From positions 5,828,001 through 5,892,000 of the forward strand of contig NZ_CP117883.1 in NCBI RefSeq assembly GCF_028736215.1: DNA of 64,000 nt, read 5' to 3'. Source of the stretch: Mucilaginibacter sp. KACC 22773. Its GTDB lineage: Bacteria > Bacteroidota > Bacteroidia > Sphingobacteriales > Sphingobacteriaceae. Under the pieces are notes generated by a model that worked only from the letters and a program-made list of their open reading frames with translations, was not told the origin of the DNA and made no database searches. The position numbers and the translations under genes were made by a program. Shown here piece after piece: positions 45,718-53,904 of the stretch (its first letter is position 1; each line of letters starts with the position of its first letter).

Positions 45718-46758
45718 TCAATCGATTTCCTCTTCCGTTAGAAAGAGCTCCTGGCCAATATATTTTTTCTTTAGCGGCTTCATATCTCTGCTGACTTTGG
45801 TATCGGTTATGCGTGCATACAACTGGGTCGTATGAATACTCTTATGCCCAAGCATTTGCCCTACAGTTTCAATCGGAACTCCGTTGGTCAGTGTTACTGT
45901 AGTTGCAAAAGTGTGACGGGCGCAATGAAAAGTCAGCCGTTTTGTCCAGCCCATCATGCTGGTTATATCTTTGAGGTAGGCGTTCGCCTTTTGATTGCTT
46001 ATTTTAGGCAGGATAAAATCTTCATCCAGAATTCGCGGATAATCTTTATAGTGTTCAACAAGACGCAACGCCGGGCTCAATAGAGGAACTCTTACGCGAT
46101 TGTTATTTTTCGTCCTGTAGGTCTGAATCCACAGCCCACCATCCTCGCCTTTCAATATATCGGTCCTTTTAAGCTTAACTGTATCGGCATAGGAAAGACC
46201 GGTGTAGCAACTGAAAAGAAATAAATCCCTTACAATATTAAGCCGCCTCTTCCTGAGCCGCTTTTTTGCAAGCTCATTAAGTTCATTGCTGGTCAGATAT
46301 TCCCGATGCACTTCTTCATGCCTTACCCGATAGGCGATGAATGGATCACGCTTTACCCATCCAATCTCATAAGCTATTTTTATCACCGTCCTTAATTTTT
46401 TGACCATCTGTATAGCGGTATTAATCTTAACGCCGTAGTCCGTTTTAAGGTAGTATTCGAAATCACGCACAAACCTGTAATCTATTTCGTCCAAACGAAT
46501 ATCGTCGGCTTTATTTTTCATGGCGACGTACTTTTTAATAACTCTATAAACCGTTTTGTATTTGGCAAGTGTTCCCGGAGTATAGTCTTTACCCAATAGC
46601 CCAGCTATTTGATTTGTATGATAACTCCATGCTTCTGACAGCATTTTTGGCGGATCAATTTCCTCACCCTGCATCAGCTTACGGATATGTACCGCCTGAA
46701 ATGGCTTTCCTGAAGTATAAAGCTCAAGCCTGCAGGAATATGCTCTTGCGTAAAGCAC
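45718..46758 (-). CDS. Tyrosine integrase 3 (Bacteroidota type), start unclear
   Basis: 346 residues from the first available start codon (GTG, 46758). The catalytic domain has LFLFSCYTGLSYADTVKL (Arg I region variant), HCARHTFAT with RH, MLGHKSIHTTQ and the nucleophile in LYARITD. The reading frame stays open upstream to 47004 without any ATG, GTG or TTG, and the upstream codons read as the usual N-terminal arm domain (SVLFLLREPK, HIYIRLNVNGQREEW). So the true protein is about 80 residues longer at the N-terminus. The missing start is explained either by frameshifting from the helix-turn-helix gene at the A9 run (46997-47005), or by a rare start codon or a mutation. It is not closely related to integrases 1 and 2. 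Confidence 0.85.
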   Translation of the reverse strand: MLYARAYSCRLELYTSGKPFQAVHIRKLMQGEEIDPPKMLSEAWSYHTNQIAGLLGKDYTPGTLAKYKTVYRVIKKYVAMKNKADDIRLDEIDYRFVRDFEYYLKTDYGVKINTAIQMVKKLRTVIKIAYEIGWVKRDPFIAYRVRHEEVHREYLTSNELNELAKKRLRKRRLNIVRDLFLFSCYTGLSYADTVKLKRTDILKGEDGGLWIQTYRTKNNNRVRVPLLSPALRLVEHYKDYPRILDEDFILPKISNQKANAYLKDITSMMGWTKRLTFHCARHTFATTVTLTNGVPIETVGQMLGHKSIHTTQLYARITDTKVSRDMKPLKKKYIGQELFLTEEEID

Positions 46759-46976
46759 ATCTAACCAGGCATTGGTAATACGGGCATTCTCTTTATTTCC
46801 TTTAACCCGCTTAGTCTGACTACTCCATTCTTCACGCTTGCATCTCTTGCCGGTTGACCACTCCTCGCGCTGTCCGTTAACATTGAGCCGAATATAGATG
46901 TGTAATAAATCGTTCAGCTTATTTTTAGGTTCCCTTAGAAGAAAAAGTACGCTGAATGCCTGCGACCGCGCAGGAG

Positions 46977-47312
46977 TTATGGCTTGTTTTTCGGACTTTT
47001 TTTTTCAATCCCGGAAAGCATTTTATCAATGTCCTCTGCTTTGTAAAAGAAGATCTTACCAACTTTATTATGGCTTATGGTTCCGGCGATCCGCATATTC
47101 TGCAGAGTGCCGGCAGATATATTTAAAAGCTTTCGTACGTCTTTACTCCTAAGCCATTTCTGCTGTTGCAGCGTTTGCGCTTCCTTGAGCGGTTTTAAGA
47201 TTTCGAACAGCTCATTTTTGAAATTCTCAAGGTCCTTTTTGGTCAATAAATCGTCTGGAGTCACATTCAAATATTTAGAAAAACAGAACAAATGTAACGA
47301 AAAACGGGACAT
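46977..47312 (-). CDS. Helix-turn-helix protein (excisionase-like)
   Basis: 111 residues. The N-terminal half is a helical segment (PDDLLTKKDLENFKNELFEI), and the C-terminal half is an excisionase-type winged helix: KWLRSKDVRKLLNISAGTLQ then MRIAGTISHNKVGKIFFYKAEDIDKML. This family regulates excision or acts as a DNA-binding partner of the neighbouring integrase. Its last codons contain GAA AAA AAA AGT, a nine-A run overlapping the integrase frame. An upstream in-frame GTG at residue 16 could be the start. Confidence 0.85.
   Translation of the reverse strand: MSRFSLHLFCFSKYLNVTPDDLLTKKDLENFKNELFEILKPLKEAQTLQQQKWLRSKDVRKLLNISAGTLQNMRIAGTISHNKVGKIFFYKAEDIDKMLSGIEKKSPKNKP
46997..47005 (-). other. 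A9 slippery run, possible -1 frameshift site
   Basis: Nine A on the minus strand, read in the helix-turn-helix frame as A AAA AAA within GAA AAA AAA AGT, a classical slippery heptamer. A -1 slip here joins the helix-turn-helix protein (about 103 residues) to the integrase frame (from AAG TCC GAA). The integrase frame opens at 47004, just after an in-frame TGA at 47005-47007. Confidence 0.4.
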
Positions 47313-47386
47313 AAAAAATGAAATTATTTAGACTTCCCAAACATCTGTACATTAAACTCATAAAATAATCCAGAAAAACGTTATTC

Positions 47387-47602
47387 ATGACAGAGTTCGG
47401 TCTTTATCTTGCCAAAAAATCCGTTAATAAAGCGGAGATTTCCCGTAAGACAGGAATAGGCAAGTCACGATTAAGCGAACTAGCCATGAATCCCTCAGCA
47501 AGGTTAAGAGCAGACGAGTTGTATTTGATCGCCCTGGCAATTGATTCAGATCCGGCCGAAATTTTAAGCCACTTATTTAAAGGCTTAAAACTTAAGGAAT
47601 AA
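47387..47602 (+). CDS. Small XRE-type helix-turn-helix regulator
   Basis: 71 residues. AEISRKTGIGKSRLSELAMN is the helix-turn-helix of the Cro/XRE family, followed by a short helix containing LYLIALAIDSDPAEILS. Likely a repressor that controls the adjacent genes. It is transcribed away from the helix-turn-helix/integrase pair, so the shared spacer (47313-47386) probably holds both promoters. Confidence 0.75.
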   Translation: MTEFGLYLAKKSVNKAEISRKTGIGKSRLSELAMNPSARLRADELYLIALAIDSDPAEILSHLFKGLKLKE

Positions 47603-47656
47603 TCTGACAAGATGTTAGGTCGTTATTAAAGCGTAAGTGGTATTTCCGCCACCGTA

Positions 47657-48352
47657 TCAATTTAGATTTTTGATTTCATCCAAAATTTTTTGAACGAGAA
47701 ATGGGATTTCTCCTTTTAACATTTCTTCATAAACGACCTTTTGCGCATTAAATGTGTCAATTGCGACACATAGATCGTCCGATACTTGATAATCGTGTGA
47801 ATAGTTTTTTATCAGGAAATCATGAAGGATTTCACAAAACATGCCCAATTCATCTTTTTTGAAGCCACGAATTTGTGGTACTAACCAAATTGCGCCTATT
47901 TCGGTTTTTCCATTTCGTTCGTGAGAAAACAATAAGCTGGGATTTAGATGCAAAGGAAAATCATCTACGGCAAAAACCTTATGAACCTTTTGAACCGTAA
48001 CGAATTTTGAAATTTTGATTGGTCTAATGTCGTCGAAATTGAAATCTTTGAAGTTATTTAAAATGTCGATGTTTTGTTGAAACATGGACTTTACCTTTTT
48101 GTCTTCCGTACTTTCTCGTTTATTGGTAAGCTCCTCAATTTTAATTTCGTAAAAATCATTTTTATTATGTTTGAAAACATTATAGATACAACTTGTACTG
48201 GTCACCCAATAATTTCCTCCTTTTGAGTCTTCATCGTTCTTGGCCTTTTCTTTAGCTACTCTATTTTTTAGTTTGTACGCGAATCTCTTCTTTGCGTTGT
48301 CATTAGATTTTCGTCTAAAATCCACTAACTCTTTAATAGCTATTTTTTGCAT
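47657..48352 (-). CDS. Hypothetical protein of the 47.6-50.8 kb cluster
   Basis: 231 residues, basic, unrecognised. The N-terminus (AIKELVDFRRKSNDNAKKRF) is a charged helix. The middle has strand-like segments (GGNYWVTSTSCIYNVFKHNK) and the sequence FLVQKILDEIKNLN ends it. Third in a run of three minus-strand genes. No motif allows a function; it may be a partner of the nuclease gene upstream. Confidence 0.55.
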   Translation of the reverse strand: MQKIAIKELVDFRRKSNDNAKKRFAYKLKNRVAKEKAKNDEDSKGGNYWVTSTSCIYNVFKHNKNDFYEIKIEELTNKRESTEDKKVKSMFQQNIDILNNFKDFNFDDIRPIKISKFVTVQKVHKVFAVDDFPLHLNPSLLFSHERNGKTEIGAIWLVPQIRGFKKDELGMFCEILHDFLIKNYSHDYQVSDDLCVAIDTFNAQKVVYEEMLKGEIPFLVQKILDEIKNLN

Positions 48353-48404
48353 TTTTTCTCAGTGATTGCTTTTATTTCTAATTACAGTCCGATAACCGTA
48401 GACT

Positions 48405-49790
48405 TTATCTTTTGCTAGCAGAAGGCTTGATGATGGCATTGACTACGATCATTACTGGTGTAGCCAATTTCAAACGCTTCCTTTCTGCAATGATGGCTTG
48501 GATCTCCCGTATTTTTTCATCTTGCTTATCATTCACCCTTATCACAAGATAAATACTGTGGTTGGGATTAACGCCTTCTGCCACGTTATAGGTAGGCAGC
48601 TGCTTGGTAAAACCTTCAATAAGTTTCGGGTTACTGGTGTATTTGATCTCTAGGTTGACTTTCGCAGCTCCATGAGACAGCTTAAAATCCAAGGCTCCAG
48701 ACCCCGCATTGATCTCCCTGTTAAGGTCCAGTCCATTGGACTCGGCGTAAGAGTCGGCAATAGCATAAAATAATAGCTGAGGGAATCGTTCTGGTCTCAA
48801 CTTACCTTTTTCATCATATAGGTTATAAACCAATCCGTTATGTTCTGTTAATTTCTTGAACTTCTCTGCGATGGCGGTGACGATTTCTAAAACCTGATCT
48901 TTAGTTTTAGAGGCATACTGAGTAAGATCCAAGGGATTGTCTACTGCCGTTTCCGGCCCTAACACATCCCAGATAGTGACTCCTAAGTGATCTATTAAAA
49001 AATCATATCCTCTCGCTGTACGGTTCTTATAACGCTCTAAGAACTCCATTAACAATTTGGGATTATCCAAGAGCATTTTTTTTAAGTCTTCCTTCTTAAA
49101 ATCGGAAACGACTCTTTTCCATGTCGTTCCGATAAGATCGTTCATTGACTTTCTAACACCTGCATTATGCTCTGCTGCAATAGCTACATCTTCCCATTGC
49201 GCTGAAACGGCCAGATCGCTTAACAATACATTCGGCACAAAAACGACTGTCTTACCTTGACTGTCCTTTAATGGTTGTACATTCAACTCCGTAGCGATAC
49301 GCGTCGTATAAGCATGAAACTCATCCTTTAAGATAATAGACACCATATCACTGATTCGATCCGCTCCAATATTCTCTTCAATAACAGGGACCAGGTCAAA
49401 TAATTTAGGGTCTGATATTCCCGCTCTTACGACGAGGTGGACGGTGGTTAATATTCTTTCTGCCATTTCTGGTCCGATACCACTGCCCCTGGTTCCTTTT
49501 TGCGAATACCCGAGGCCCGTGTTTAACCCTTCGCCAAAGGTGAGTCGCCTGTGCGCTTCCCGCCAAAATGGGTCCCCTATCTTCCGACTGCTTTGCACCA
49601 GGTGAAGGATGTCCGTAAAATAATTTCCTAGTTTGGTTGCGGCGTCCTTGAATTCAGGAATAGTACATCCCGCAATAAGTGCTGGGTCAATATGCAATCG
49701 GCTATCAAAGTCGGTCATAGAGTCAAAAACTCCTTTATTTTTTAGCTGAATCTTGGTCAATCCGAGTAATGTGCTGATCCGTTTTGGCAT
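48405..49790 (-). CDS. PD-(D/E)xK-like nuclease, unknown family
   Basis: 461 residues from the ATG at 49790; a TTG ten codons earlier is possible. The first 300 residues are helical and unrecognised (STLLGLTKIQLKNKGVFDSM, SGIGPEMAERILTT). The C-terminal third carries a restriction-endonuclease-like core: GSGALDFKLSHGAAK, then VNLEIKYTSNPKLIEGFTKQ, that is Gly-x-Gly-x-x-Asp, Glu-x-Lys and a following Gln-Leu helix. These suggest a DNA nuclease of a defence locus. Second gene of the minus-strand run. The two neighbours have no recognisable nuclease motif. Confidence 0.6.
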   Translation of the reverse strand: MPKRISTLLGLTKIQLKNKGVFDSMTDFDSRLHIDPALIAGCTIPEFKDAATKLGNYFTDILHLVQSSRKIGDPFWREAHRRLTFGEGLNTGLGYSQKGTRGSGIGPEMAERILTTVHLVVRAGISDPKLFDLVPVIEENIGADRISDMVSIILKDEFHAYTTRIATELNVQPLKDSQGKTVVFVPNVLLSDLAVSAQWEDVAIAAEHNAGVRKSMNDLIGTTWKRVVSDFKKEDLKKMLLDNPKLLMEFLERYKNRTARGYDFLIDHLGVTIWDVLGPETAVDNPLDLTQYASKTKDQVLEIVTAIAEKFKKLTEHNGLVYNLYDEKGKLRPERFPQLLFYAIADSYAESNGLDLNREINAGSGALDFKLSHGAAKVNLEIKYTSNPKLIEGFTKQLPTYNVAEGVNPNHSIYLVIRVNDKQDEKIREIQAIIAERKRLKLATPVMIVVNAIIKPSASKR

Positions 49791-49916
49791 GATAGTTAAT
49801 TGGTTAAGTAAATATCGCAATATATTTACTCACTTGCTGCTTAATATTATTAGGCGATAAGATAACCACTCCAGCCCAAGTTATTAGTAGGGCATTGGTA
49901 CCATATCATACAGGTT

Positions 49917-50831
49917 TCATCTCTTAAAAAATGCACTAAATTGCTTATTCCAGCCCTCGATGTTATTATGAACGATTCTTTTTAGAAAGGCTGGATTGGC
50001 TTTTGCGTTTTGTTTATTCAATTCAACTCCCGTTTTAAAAAGAGAATGCCGAAAAATGAATGTAGCATTGCCTGTCTTGAGGTTTTCGAAAATGACCAGG
50101 TCATCTTTCGTATATTCAAACATCAGGTATTCATCAAAGCCACCTAAGCCTATCGTTACGTCGGAAGGTTCCATTTCTTTCAGCATGGCGAAACGATAAC
50201 TATTACCATGGAATGATCCTTCCCGGTCATGATCTACGAATTCTTTATCCACCAGTTCTAGCTTTTGCGCCACTGTCAAATTACCTGATGACAACATCTT
50301 CTTGTGTTCAATCTTGGTAACCGGCACGATTGGTTCAAAAACATTATCATAGATCATAAAATATGCTCCTAGAGCTATCGCCATATTCATAGCGGCGCCT
50401 GCTTTCATATAAAGGGCGGGATCATCCTTCATTTTGAAAGCTGGGAAATGAAGGATGACCTCCTTTTGCGGGGTTTCAGCTTTTTCAAGCGCTAAATGAT
50501 ATTGATGTAAAAGTTCCTTTTCCCAAATATGGAATTCCCTGTTATAGTCTATTTCCTTTTCAAAACGCTTGCTATAATAGTGAATGTGTTTCCAAATACT
50601 CTCTTTACTCTCCGGTTGTTTCCGAACATATTTCCCTTTTGTGTTTTCCCTGAGCGAGCTCTTCTTACCGGTAACGATCAGTGTAGTTGTATGGCCATTG
50701 ATTAGATCAAAAAGCCCGGGGTGGCTTTTACCTAGTTCGGTTAACGAACGTACACCGAAACCAATGTAAAAGGTTTTGCCTTCATCTACTACTCCTTTAA
50801 GGTACTTGCTGGGATTTAAAACACGATTCAT
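49917..50831 (-). CDS. Hypothetical protein, first gene of the minus-strand run
   Basis: 304 residues, unrecognised. No signal peptide or membrane helix apart from a weak hydrophobic stretch (MNMAIALGAYFMIYDNVFEP). The ends are FYIGFGVRSLTELGKSHPG and ATFIFRHSLFKTGVELNKQN. It starts 150 bases from the divergent sigma-like gene, and a long palindrome (50919-50955) lies in the shared promoter region. Confidence 0.55.
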   Translation of the reverse strand: MNRVLNPSKYLKGVVDEGKTFYIGFGVRSLTELGKSHPGLFDLINGHTTTLIVTGKKSSLRENTKGKYVRKQPESKESIWKHIHYYSKRFEKEIDYNREFHIWEKELLHQYHLALEKAETPQKEVILHFPAFKMKDDPALYMKAGAAMNMAIALGAYFMIYDNVFEPIVPVTKIEHKKMLSSGNLTVAQKLELVDKEFVDHDREGSFHGNSYRFAMLKEMEPSDVTIGLGGFDEYLMFEYTKDDLVIFENLKTGNATFIFRHSLFKTGVELNKQNAKANPAFLKRIVHNNIEGWNKQFSAFFKR

Positions 50832-50918
50832 AGCCTATTATTATGTTATTAAGGTGTATAAGGTTAGCGACATGCCGAATTCCTTATTTTTATTTCTATT
50901 TTTAACATTAATACTTTC

Positions 50919-50955
50919 AAGCGTGACATATGCAAATCATGATTTTGTCACGCTT
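50919..50955. promoter_or_regulatory. Long palindrome in the divergent promoter region
   Basis: AAGCGTGACA (50919-50928) and TGTCACGCTT (50946-50955) are perfect inverted 10-mers around a 17-base A/T-rich centre. It sits 26 bases before the sigma-like gene (50982) and 88 bases from the opposite gene. It is either an operator for a dimeric regulator controlling both directions or a hairpin in the sigma-gene leader; no U-run follows. Confidence 0.6.
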
Positions 50956-50981
50956 CGCGGTAATTACTTACAGTAAGACCC

Positions 50982-51608
50982 TTGAAACCTGGACTTATCA
51001 ATCTTTCTGACTCGCATTTACTTGAAGCTTTATGCACAAGTGATGATGATCATTTATTGTACAATGAATTCGTACAACGATTTTTACCGGATGTGCAGTC
51101 CGAGTGTGAGAAGGTATGCAAAAGCAGAAAGATCGATAGCCATGCAGGGATGCAAATCGCACATGAAACCTTCGAACGTGTAAGGAAGTATAAGTCTTTC
51201 AAGAAAGACCTGGTTAAGATCCCTGATGAAAGAAAGGGCATATTGATATATTTGAACCGGGTCTCTTTAAGTTTATTTAATGATTTTCACAAACGATGTC
51301 AAAGTAAAGAGATCCATCATAAAACTTATTTTGATGATATCATATCGGCAGAAATATCGAGCGTAGGCGTTAATGATCTTAAAAGGAAAAAGGATTTCGC
51401 GGTTTTGATGTTAAAAAAATTGAATGCAAAAGAACAAAAAGTATTACTAACCGATTTAGAATATAAGCGCCATCACAAATATCTACCAGATGATGTCGTA
51501 CATATCTTATCAACAGAGTTAAATGTTAAACCGGTTTCAATCAGAAAGATAAGAGAACGTGCCGTACAAAAAATTAAAAAAGCTATCGACGAGTTCAACC
51601 AAGGGTAA
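50982..51608 (+). CDS. Sigma-70-family-like protein (ECF type)
   Basis: 208 residues. The layout resembles an ECF sigma factor: region 2-like helices (LSDSHLLEALCTSDDDHLLY, HETFERVRKYKSF) and a region 4-like helix-turn-helix (LNAKEQKVLLTDLEYKRHHK then LNVKPVSIRKIRERAVQKIK). The match is by pattern, not by strong motifs. A predicted self-controlling regulator: the 50919 palindrome is just upstream. Its end overlaps the next gene by 50 bases. Confidence 0.55.
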   Translation: MKPGLINLSDSHLLEALCTSDDDHLLYNEFVQRFLPDVQSECEKVCKSRKIDSHAGMQIAHETFERVRKYKSFKKDLVKIPDERKGILIYLNRVSLSLFNDFHKRCQSKEIHHKTYFDDIISAEISSVGVNDLKRKKDFAVLMLKKLNAKEQKVLLTDLEYKRHHKYLPDDVVHILSTELNVKPVSIRKIRERAVQKIKKAIDEFNQG

Positions 51609-52308
51609 GGAAACACCTTTTACCTTGGGGGACTTTGAGAAAGGCCTAATGTTGGCTGGTCTTCTCAGGCCGAATTCCATACAAGAACTCCAGGAGCGGG
51701 AACAAGTAGAAAAATATGAGTCGGAAAATGCGTCCATCGCTAAACCTGTCTACTTCAAACGGGTTGTACTCGCTGCAGAGATCGTTGCCAAGTTACATAC
51801 CGAGCCTTCTTTAGGAAAAGTAAAATTCCAAAAGTTGGTATTCTTATGCGAGCACGTGGCAGGTATGGAATTGACCGGGCGTTATACCAAACAAGCAGCA
51901 GGACCATTTGATAACAAATTCATGCACTCAGTCGGCAAAGAGTTCAAAAAAAACAACTGGTTTTCGATCGAACAAACCTTTACCGATAATTATACGCGGT
52001 ATAAGTTCTTGCCAATGGAAAACATGAAGGGTTATAAACACTACTACGATAATTATTTTAAGGACATTGATGATAAAATCCAGTACATTATAGAACTGTT
52101 CCGAAAGCAAAAAACTGATCAAACAGAGTTAGCAGCTACAGTCTTCGCTTGTACACTTGAATTATCGGCCCAACAGAGTTCAATTAACAAAGAGACGCTT
52201 TTAGAACTTTTTTATGATTGGTCTGAAGGTAAAAAAAGGTTCACTCCGACCGATGTACTCGCTTCTTACGATTGGCTCCAAAAAGTGGGGATAATCGAGA
52301 AAGCCTGA
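51559..52308 (+). CDS. Panacea/SocA-like protein
   Basis: 249 residues. The segment GKVKFQKLVFLCEHVAGMEL plus YTKQAAGPFDNKFMHS (about residues 85-125) has the Panacea (DUF4065, SocA-type) signature: K-x-Q-K-L-(V/I)-(Y/F)-L and Y-x-x-x-x-G-P. This domain neutralises many toxins as an antitoxin module. It overlaps the sigma-like gene by 50 bases, so the two are a coupled pair. The N-terminal 60 residues are charged and unlike Panacea. Confidence 0.6.
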   Translation: MPYKKLKKLSTSSTKGKETPFTLGDFEKGLMLAGLLRPNSIQELQEREQVEKYESENASIAKPVYFKRVVLAAEIVAKLHTEPSLGKVKFQKLVFLCEHVAGMELTGRYTKQAAGPFDNKFMHSVGKEFKKNNWFSIEQTFTDNYTRYKFLPMENMKGYKHYYDNYFKDIDDKIQYIIELFRKQKTDQTELAATVFACTLELSAQQSSINKETLLELFYDWSEGKKRFTPTDVLASYDWLQKVGIIEKA

Positions 52309-52332
52309 AATAATTTTAATAAGTTTCCGTAT

Positions 52333-53904
52333 TTAGTCAAGATATTTCCTTTTATAAATAGCTAATTGTTTTTTTGACGCAGCAGTAAAAATAGTTCGAT
52401 GCCGGCGAACTTGCTTAAGTATCCTTGGTTCTTTCATAATCTCAGACGCCCGTGTGGCATAAGAAAAATAGTTGCTTCTAAACTCATCGTCTTTTTGTTC
52501 GGTTCGGTATACATAATAACCGAAGCGGTTTGGCTCTAAATATTTGTGTTTTCGCTTTACTTCTTTTTCGTCCAAATTGATATTAGTATATAAGCGGTAA
52601 AGCCTTCTTCGAAACAAAGCTTGCGAAGCGCCGGGTGTATTTCGGGCACTTAGCATGGCATGCCTGGCTTTTCCTTTTACAGCCATAATCATCCGCCGAT
52701 AAAATTTAGATAAATTGGCAGATTTAATTAATGTCTTATACCCGTAATATTCAAACCCTAAATATGTTAAGGGCCGGTCAGGATAGAGGGAACAATCTTT
52801 CAATAGATGAGAGCGGACGACCGTTTCATGCTCAATGGTCTCACTAGTAAAATAATATTGTTCAGTCTTTTCTGGGCTAATGGTGACCTTGCTTCCATTT
52901 TCTAATGTATGACTTAGGAAATCAATCATTGCAACCCTTTGATCTTCTTTGCAAATTATAATGATATCATCTGAATACCGTCGGTAATATCCCTGACGCC
53001 CTGTAACGACAAAATCCAGCACGGCCTTGTCAAATTCAAGCAGGTATAAGTTTGCAAGCGTCGCACTGAGTGGCAGTCCCTGGGGAATACCCATCATATC
53101 ACCGGCTTTATTACGAAATTGATTTTTATAGACTTTTAACTTTCCCTCTTTCAAAACCTGGCGAAAATCAGCCGGGTCAGCAAAAAAAGATGAAGTGTTT
53201 TGTTTGCGTATTTCAGCTAGTGACCCTTCGTCAAAACCAGATCGATGTCCATCATGGGTCGGCCTTGCCCTAAGATCGTCTCTTAGAATATAAGAAAATC
53301 GGGTAGATGCTTTAAAAACGTTGTAGTGATCGGGACTTAACATTGTTTGCCTCGTTATTTTTGCCCAAGCTTTTTTCAATAGCGAATGATCAATACTGCT
53401 GAAAAAACTCTCAATATCGAATTTAAGCGCCCAACAACCACCGTTTTCGGCCCGCTCTTTTATTGCAGTAAATACCTCATGGGCGAAATGAATGGTACTT
53501 TTATGTGCATCTTTTTTTGACGGGTCTTTGATCCGTCTGTAGGCGGTTACGCAATCACTTAAATGCGGAGTATTTTCAATCTCTTTCAGATAGGCCTTTT
53601 GTAGCAAATCGCCATAATAACCAAATATCATCGCATCCATATGACTGGCGTAATGCAAAGGTCTGAGCTTTGCATGTGTTTTTCCTTCAAATGAATGCTG
53701 TCGTTTGCTGCCGCCTTTAGGGATTTTGTACCTTCTTACTTTAATATTAGTATGGATCAAAGGAAAGAAATTGTAACCGGCTACAAAATCAGGATTCTTT
53801 ACCATACCAAGGACAGCCCCTCGCTCATCGTAAACGTTGATTTGACGGGTGATGTGGAGATAGCCACGGTTTTTTAACCAGGTTTTTTTTCGTTTAGGTT
53901 TCAT
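52333..53904 (-). CDS. Reverse transcriptase of an unknown or defence-type group
   Basis: 523 residues. RT motifs in order: D163 in LKFDIESFFSSIDHSLLKKA, QG275-276 in GIPQGLPLSATLANLYL, catalytic YSDD at 310-313 (YRRYSDDIIII), then TYLGFEYYGYKTLI. An N-terminal region of about 150 residues (HYASHMDAMIFGYYGDLLQK) and a basic C-terminal region surround it. The retron VTG and the DGR IGxxxSQ motif are absent, so it is neither; the layout is closer to standalone defence RTs (DRT/unknown groups). Upstream on the same strand lies a probable structured RNA (53905-54292) whose ends pair, which would be its template or partner. Confidence 0.9.
   Translation of the reverse strand: MKPKRKKTWLKNRGYLHITRQINVYDERGAVLGMVKNPDFVAGYNFFPLIHTNIKVRRYKIPKGGSKRQHSFEGKTHAKLRPLHYASHMDAMIFGYYGDLLQKAYLKEIENTPHLSDCVTAYRRIKDPSKKDAHKSTIHFAHEVFTAIKERAENGGCWALKFDIESFFSSIDHSLLKKAWAKITRQTMLSPDHYNVFKASTRFSYILRDDLRARPTHDGHRSGFDEGSLAEIRKQNTSSFFADPADFRQVLKEGKLKVYKNQFRNKAGDMMGIPQGLPLSATLANLYLLEFDKAVLDFVVTGRQGYYRRYSDDIIIICKEDQRVAMIDFLSHTLENGSKVTISPEKTEQYYFTSETIEHETVVRSHLLKDCSLYPDRPLTYLGFEYYGYKTLIKSANLSKFYRRMIMAVKGKARHAMLSARNTPGASQALFRRRLYRLYTNINLDEKEVKRKHKYLEPNRFGYYVYRTEQKDDEFRSNYFSYATRASEIMKEPRILKQVRRHRTIFTAASKKQLAIYKRKYLD

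Noticed and set aside
50776..50976. Hydrophobic 66-codon plus-strand frame before the sigma-like gene
   Set aside because: Overlaps the start of the opposite gene and spans the palindrome and A/T-rich promoter region; the hydrophobicity comes from T-rich DNA.
52333..53904. RT as a retron or diversity-generating RT
   Set aside because: No VTG after motif 7, the motif is PQGLPLSATLAN and not IGxxxSQ, and no template/variable repeat pair was seen nearby.
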